A stretch of 64,000 nucleotides of DNA from Brucella thiophenivorans. Its GTDB lineage: Bacteria > Pseudomonadota > Alphaproteobacteria > Rhizobiales > Rhizobiaceae. The translations under genes and the position numbers were made by a program. The stretch spans positions 1-64,000 of the forward strand of contig NZ_NNRJ01000052.1 of NCBI RefSeq assembly GCF_002252445.1, in the 5' to 3' direction. Positions within the stretch are counted from its first letter, which is position 1, and the number at the start of each line of letters is the position of its first letter. Below the pieces are notes generated by a model. The model ran no database searches and was not told where the DNA came from. It saw only the letters and a list, made by a program, of their open reading frames with translations. This document shows, piece after piece, positions 61,508 through 64,000 of the stretch.

Positions 61508-62641
61508 ATGAAAACCCGCGCTGCCGTTCTCAGACATTCTCCCGTTTCGGCCCCTTATGCCCAGACCCGCCCTCTCATCATTGAAGATGTCGAACTGGAC
61601 GAACCCGGACCAGAAGAACTGCTGATCAAGATCGGTGCCGCGGGTCTTTGTCATTCTGACCTGTCGGTTATCAATGGCAACCGCCCACGACAGACCCCGA
61701 TGGTGCTGGGGCACGAAGCTGCCGGAACTGTGATCAAGGTAGGTTCTGCAATCAGGGATCTTGCGGAAGGTGACCGGGTTGTCATGACTTTCCAGCCCAC
61801 ATGCGGCCATTGTCTTCCCTGTGCGGAAGGCCGTGCTGCATTGTGTATTCCGGGAGCGGTTGCAAACGGCAATGGCGTGCTGATGTCAGGTGCAATCCGT
61901 ATCCACGACTTTGCAGATGGCGAAGATATTTATCATCATTGCGGTGTCTCAGCCTATGCAGAATATGCCGTGATTTCGCGCAATTCCGTCGTGAAGGTTG
62001 ATGCTGATCTTCCATTTGCTGAACTGGCACTTTTTGGTTGTGCAGTGCAAACCGGTGTCGGCGCAATTATCAACACCTGCAAGGTGCAGCCGGGGCAAAG
62101 TGTTGCAATTGTTGGCCTGGGCGGCGTTGGCCTTGCTGCTTTATTGGGTGCGGTTGCAGCGGGTGCCACTGAAATCATCGCCATCGATTTATCGAGTGAA
62201 AAGCTGGCAATTGCCGCTGAGCTCGGTGCAACCAAAACCTATCTTGCGAGCGAAGCGGGTATCGTTGAAAAAATCCGCTCCGATACGCGTGGCGGCGTTG
62301 ATCATGCGGTGGAACTTGCGGGGGCCGTGCCAGCTTTCGAACTCGCTTACAAAATCACCAAACGCGGCGGCCAGACTGTGACCGCAGGTCTTGCAGCGCC
62401 AAATTCGGAATTCAAAATACCAGCCGTTAATCTGGTGGGAGACGAGCGCACCGTTAAAGGCAGCTATATGGGCTCTTGCGTGCCTCAGCGCGATATTCCC
62501 CGTTATATTGCGCTTTATAAGGCTGGGAAACTGCCCGTAAACAAGCTCTTGACCGGCGTTCTGACACTTGATGAGATCAATGAGGGTTTTGACCTTCTTG
62601 ATCAGGGAAAAGCGATTAGGCAAGTGATTGTCTTTGACTAA
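61508..62641 (+). CDS. Zinc-dependent alcohol dehydrogenase (MDR superfamily)
   Basis: 377 residues. Catalytic zinc ligands in AGLCHSDLSVINGNRP and LGHEAAGTV, the structural zinc loop CGHCLPCAEGRAALC with four cysteines, and the NAD-binding GLGGVGLAAL motif. Similar to class III-like and aryl-alcohol dehydrogenases. The open frame extends back to 61211 inside the SDR gene; ATG 61508 gives the true family start. It ends the liv operon and converges on the gntR gene. Confidence 0.88.
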   Translation: MKTRAAVLRHSPVSAPYAQTRPLIIEDVELDEPGPEELLIKIGAAGLCHSDLSVINGNRPRQTPMVLGHEAAGTVIKVGSAIRDLAEGDRVVMTFQPTCGHCLPCAEGRAALCIPGAVANGNGVLMSGAIRIHDFADGEDIYHHCGVSAYAEYAVISRNSVVKVDADLPFAELALFGCAVQTGVGAIINTCKVQPGQSVAIVGLGGVGLAALLGAVAAGATEIIAIDLSSEKLAIAAELGATKTYLASEAGIVEKIRSDTRGGVDHAVELAGAVPAFELAYKITKRGGQTVTAGLAAPNSEFKIPAVNLVGDERTVKGSYMGSCVPQRDIPRYIALYKAGKLPVNKLLTGVLTLDEINEGFDLLDQGKAIRQVIVFD

Positions 62642-62652
62642 ACACTTTTTAA

Positions 62653-63432
62653 TTAACCGGAAGAACGGGTGAGCAAATCGCTGTTAAAAGCAGCATCCAA
62701 TTGGCACATAAAATCTTCCGCACAACACATATGGTCTTCCATGATCTTGGCCGCAGCTTGTTTATCATGGCGCTTGAAAGCCTCAACCAATGCGATATGG
62801 CTTGCCACATTATGATCGCCGAACAGCTCATGCTCCTTCAGGCTTTGAGACCGGAAACTCACCAGATCACGCAAAAGACTATTGAGAAAGCGGCAGATAA
62901 AAATCAGCAGCGGATTATCGGAAGCATCACATAAAATGTCATGAAATTCCGTCTCAGCAGAACGCCCGACGGCGCGGTTGCCATCTCGATTGGCATTGAC
63001 ACAGATGTCGATATTCTCTTCCAGTTTGCGATAATCATCATCTGTCAGTTTGCCCATCACACTCTGTGCTAATGCCACTTCTATAGATTTTCGCACTTCA
63101 TAGACATTTTGAAATGTCAGTGTCTGAAAATGCATATATTGACGAAGCTGTTGCATCGCAATTTCAAGTGAAGACGGCTGAATTTCCGGCCCTCCGTTGG
63201 GGCCGGATTGCATGGCGATCAAGCCTTCAACTTCAAGTGCCTTTAAGGCTTCTCTGATAGTGCCTTTAGCGCAGCCATAATGCTCCATCAGTGCTTTTTC
63301 ATTTGGCAAACGGTCACCGGGAACCATCTTTTCGCCAGCGATAGTTCGACGTAAATCCTCGGCAATCTGATCCGAGAGTTTTATGCGTTTGAACTTAACC
63401 GCCTTATCAATTTTGCCTGACATCTGATACAT
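62653..63432 (-). CDS. GntR-family (FadR/FCD subfamily) transcriptional regulator
   Basis: 259 residues. The winged HTH region runs KLSDQIAEDLRRTIAGEKMVPGDRLPNEKALMEHYGCAKGTIREALKALEVEGLI, and the C-terminal FCD domain has ETEFHDILCDASDNP and the late DHNVASHIALVEAF metal-ligand helix. It is convergent with the dehydrogenase operon and immediately downstream (11 bp) of an M81 peptidase gene, so it probably controls the peptidase operon and possibly the liv-dehydrogenase genes. Start ATG 63432 follows CGGGAT. Confidence 0.85.
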   Translation of the reverse strand: MYQMSGKIDKAVKFKRIKLSDQIAEDLRRTIAGEKMVPGDRLPNEKALMEHYGCAKGTIREALKALEVEGLIAMQSGPNGGPEIQPSSLEIAMQQLRQYMHFQTLTFQNVYEVRKSIEVALAQSVMGKLTDDDYRKLEENIDICVNANRDGNRAVGRSAETEFHDILCDASDNPLLIFICRFLNSLLRDLVSFRSQSLKEHELFGDHNVASHIALVEAFKRHDKQAAAKIMEDHMCCAEDFMCQLDAAFNSDLLTRSSG

Positions 63433-63443
63433 ATTTTATCCCG

Positions 63444-64000
63444 TCACTGCCAGACGGCCTCATCATCCAGAGGGTAAATGGGCCTTGCTAATTTTTTGAA
63501 CGAAAACAATTGGTAATTGGAACTGGTTACACCACCGCTCGCACATTCAACAACAGCTAAAGCGTGAGGTTCGAATACTGGGCGACAATACATGCGCGAC
63601 TTTAATATCAGATAATCGGCTTGCAAAGCGTCAATATTGGCGCAGTTGAATACACCCAGATCCCATGGCTCATGCGGCAATTCTGAAATCAGAATTGTAG
63701 CTTCGTTCGTTTTAAATGCAACACTACGCCCCATATGGCATAACTGGCCTGTATAAATCGGCCCCGAGACAACATAATCACCATCACTGAGAGCTGTCAC
63801 GGTTCCTGTCAGCTCAAGAGGCGGGTTTGGCAGAATGAAGTCATCCGCAGAGATTTTGTTGCCAAGTTTGATCGTGGTTTGTGCGCCGACGCCTGCCTTA
63901 AACAACTGATCAACAACATCAGGATCACTGAATGGACCTGCCACAATATTGGTAAGTCCCGCTTCAACGGAAGCTTGTAAAACATCCATATTTTCGCATG
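63444..64000 (-). CDS. M81 family (MlrC-like) metallopeptidase, C-terminal part (cut by window edge)
   Basis: The frame is open to the right edge; about 184 residues of the C-terminal half are visible. It begins just after the catalytic DNPGGG region expected for the family and contains LTNIVAGPFSDPDVVDQLFKAGVGAQ, then the MlrC_C hallmarks IYTGQLCHMGRSVAFKTN, YLILKSRMYCRPVFEP and the ending RPIYPLDDEAVWQ. This second M81 protein is clearly diverged from the one at 22960-24438. An ATG at 63989 is internal and should not be taken as the start. Amide substrate unknown. Confidence 0.78.
   Translation of the reverse strand, partial: CENMDVLQASVEAGLTNIVAGPFSDPDVVDQLFKAGVGAQTTIKLGNKISADDFILPNPPLELTGTVTALSDGDYVVSGPIYTGQLCHMGRSVAFKTNEATILISELPHEPWDLGVFNCANIDALQADYLILKSRMYCRPVFEPHALAVVECASGGVTSSNYQLFSFKKLARPIYPLDDEAVWQ

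Noticed and set aside
1-64000. CRISPR arrays, tRNA/rRNA genes, prophage or toxin-antitoxin modules
   Set aside because: None was recognised by eye: no regularly spaced repeats, no tRNA-like cloverleafs and no phage or toxin gene families.

Overview
The window looks like a chromosomal segment of an alphaproteobacterium of the order Hyphomicrobiales (Rhizobiales), most probably the Ochrobactrum/Brucella group. This is an inference from overall protein similarity as I recall it, moderate GC content, the many sugar, peptide and siderophore ABC operons, and dispersed palindromic intergenic repeats of the kind seen in this order. No rRNA, tRNA, CRISPR array or phage region was recognised. The only mobile DNA is a decayed IS3-family remnant near the left edge, next to the last 40 codons of an autotransporter beta-barrel.

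Left third (about 0.7-18 kb). After an orphan flavin reductase comes a large amino-sugar locus. A leftward operon encodes a Gfo/Idh/MocA oxidoreductase and a complete carbohydrate ABC importer (two permeases, binding protein, MsmK/UgpC-type ATPase). It ends in a terminator, beyond which lies a PfkB sugar kinase. Divergent from it run a cytoplasmic GH20 beta-N-acetylhexosaminidase, an MFS carrier, CutC, an unusual RpiR-HTH/DeoR-sensor hybrid regulator, AgaS, a ROK kinase, a NagA/AgaA-type deacetylase and a GatZ/KbaZ-family (PF08013) protein. Together they can be read as uptake of an N-acetylhexosamine-containing glycan, intracellular hydrolysis, phosphorylation, deacetylation, deamination/isomerisation to tagatose-6-P, and C4-epimerisation to fructose-6-P. 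No catalytic tagatose-bisphosphate aldolase is present.

Middle (18-42 kb). A GntR regulator faces pxpA, a fused pxpB-pxpC and a fused biotin carboxylase-BCCP gene. This is a 5-oxoprolinase locus carrying all the domains of a biotin-dependent carboxylase. An M81 (MlrC-like) peptidase and a YqhA membrane protein follow. Next is a siderophore module (AraC regulator, TonB-dependent receptor, binding protein, two FecCD permeases, ATPase). Then comes a sugar regulon under a SorC-type regulator: a bifunctional class II aldolase/short-chain dehydrogenase, a PfkB kinase and a split RbsABC-type importer. Near-identical palindromes sit at both ends of this regulon.

Right third (42-64 kb). A TauE/SafE permease with a LysR gene, an alpha/beta hydrolase with a TetR gene, and a Tat-exported metallo-beta-lactamase-fold hydrolase resembling methyl parathion hydrolase lead into a locus matching the itaconate-degradation (rip) gene set: itaconyl-CoA hydratase, acyl-CoA dehydrogenase, MmgE/PrpD protein, citramalyl-CoA lyase, CoA-transferase, plus a methyltransferase and a LysR regulator. 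The last block is a branched-chain-type ABC importer (Liv) operon continuing into an aldehyde dehydrogenase, an SDR and a zinc alcohol dehydrogenase, opposed by a GntR gene and a second M81 peptidase cut by the window edge. Its substrate is unknown.

Three ABC operons share one architecture: a GC-rich hairpin directly after the binding-protein gene and before the next gene. All assignments rest on reading the sequence; no database search was run.
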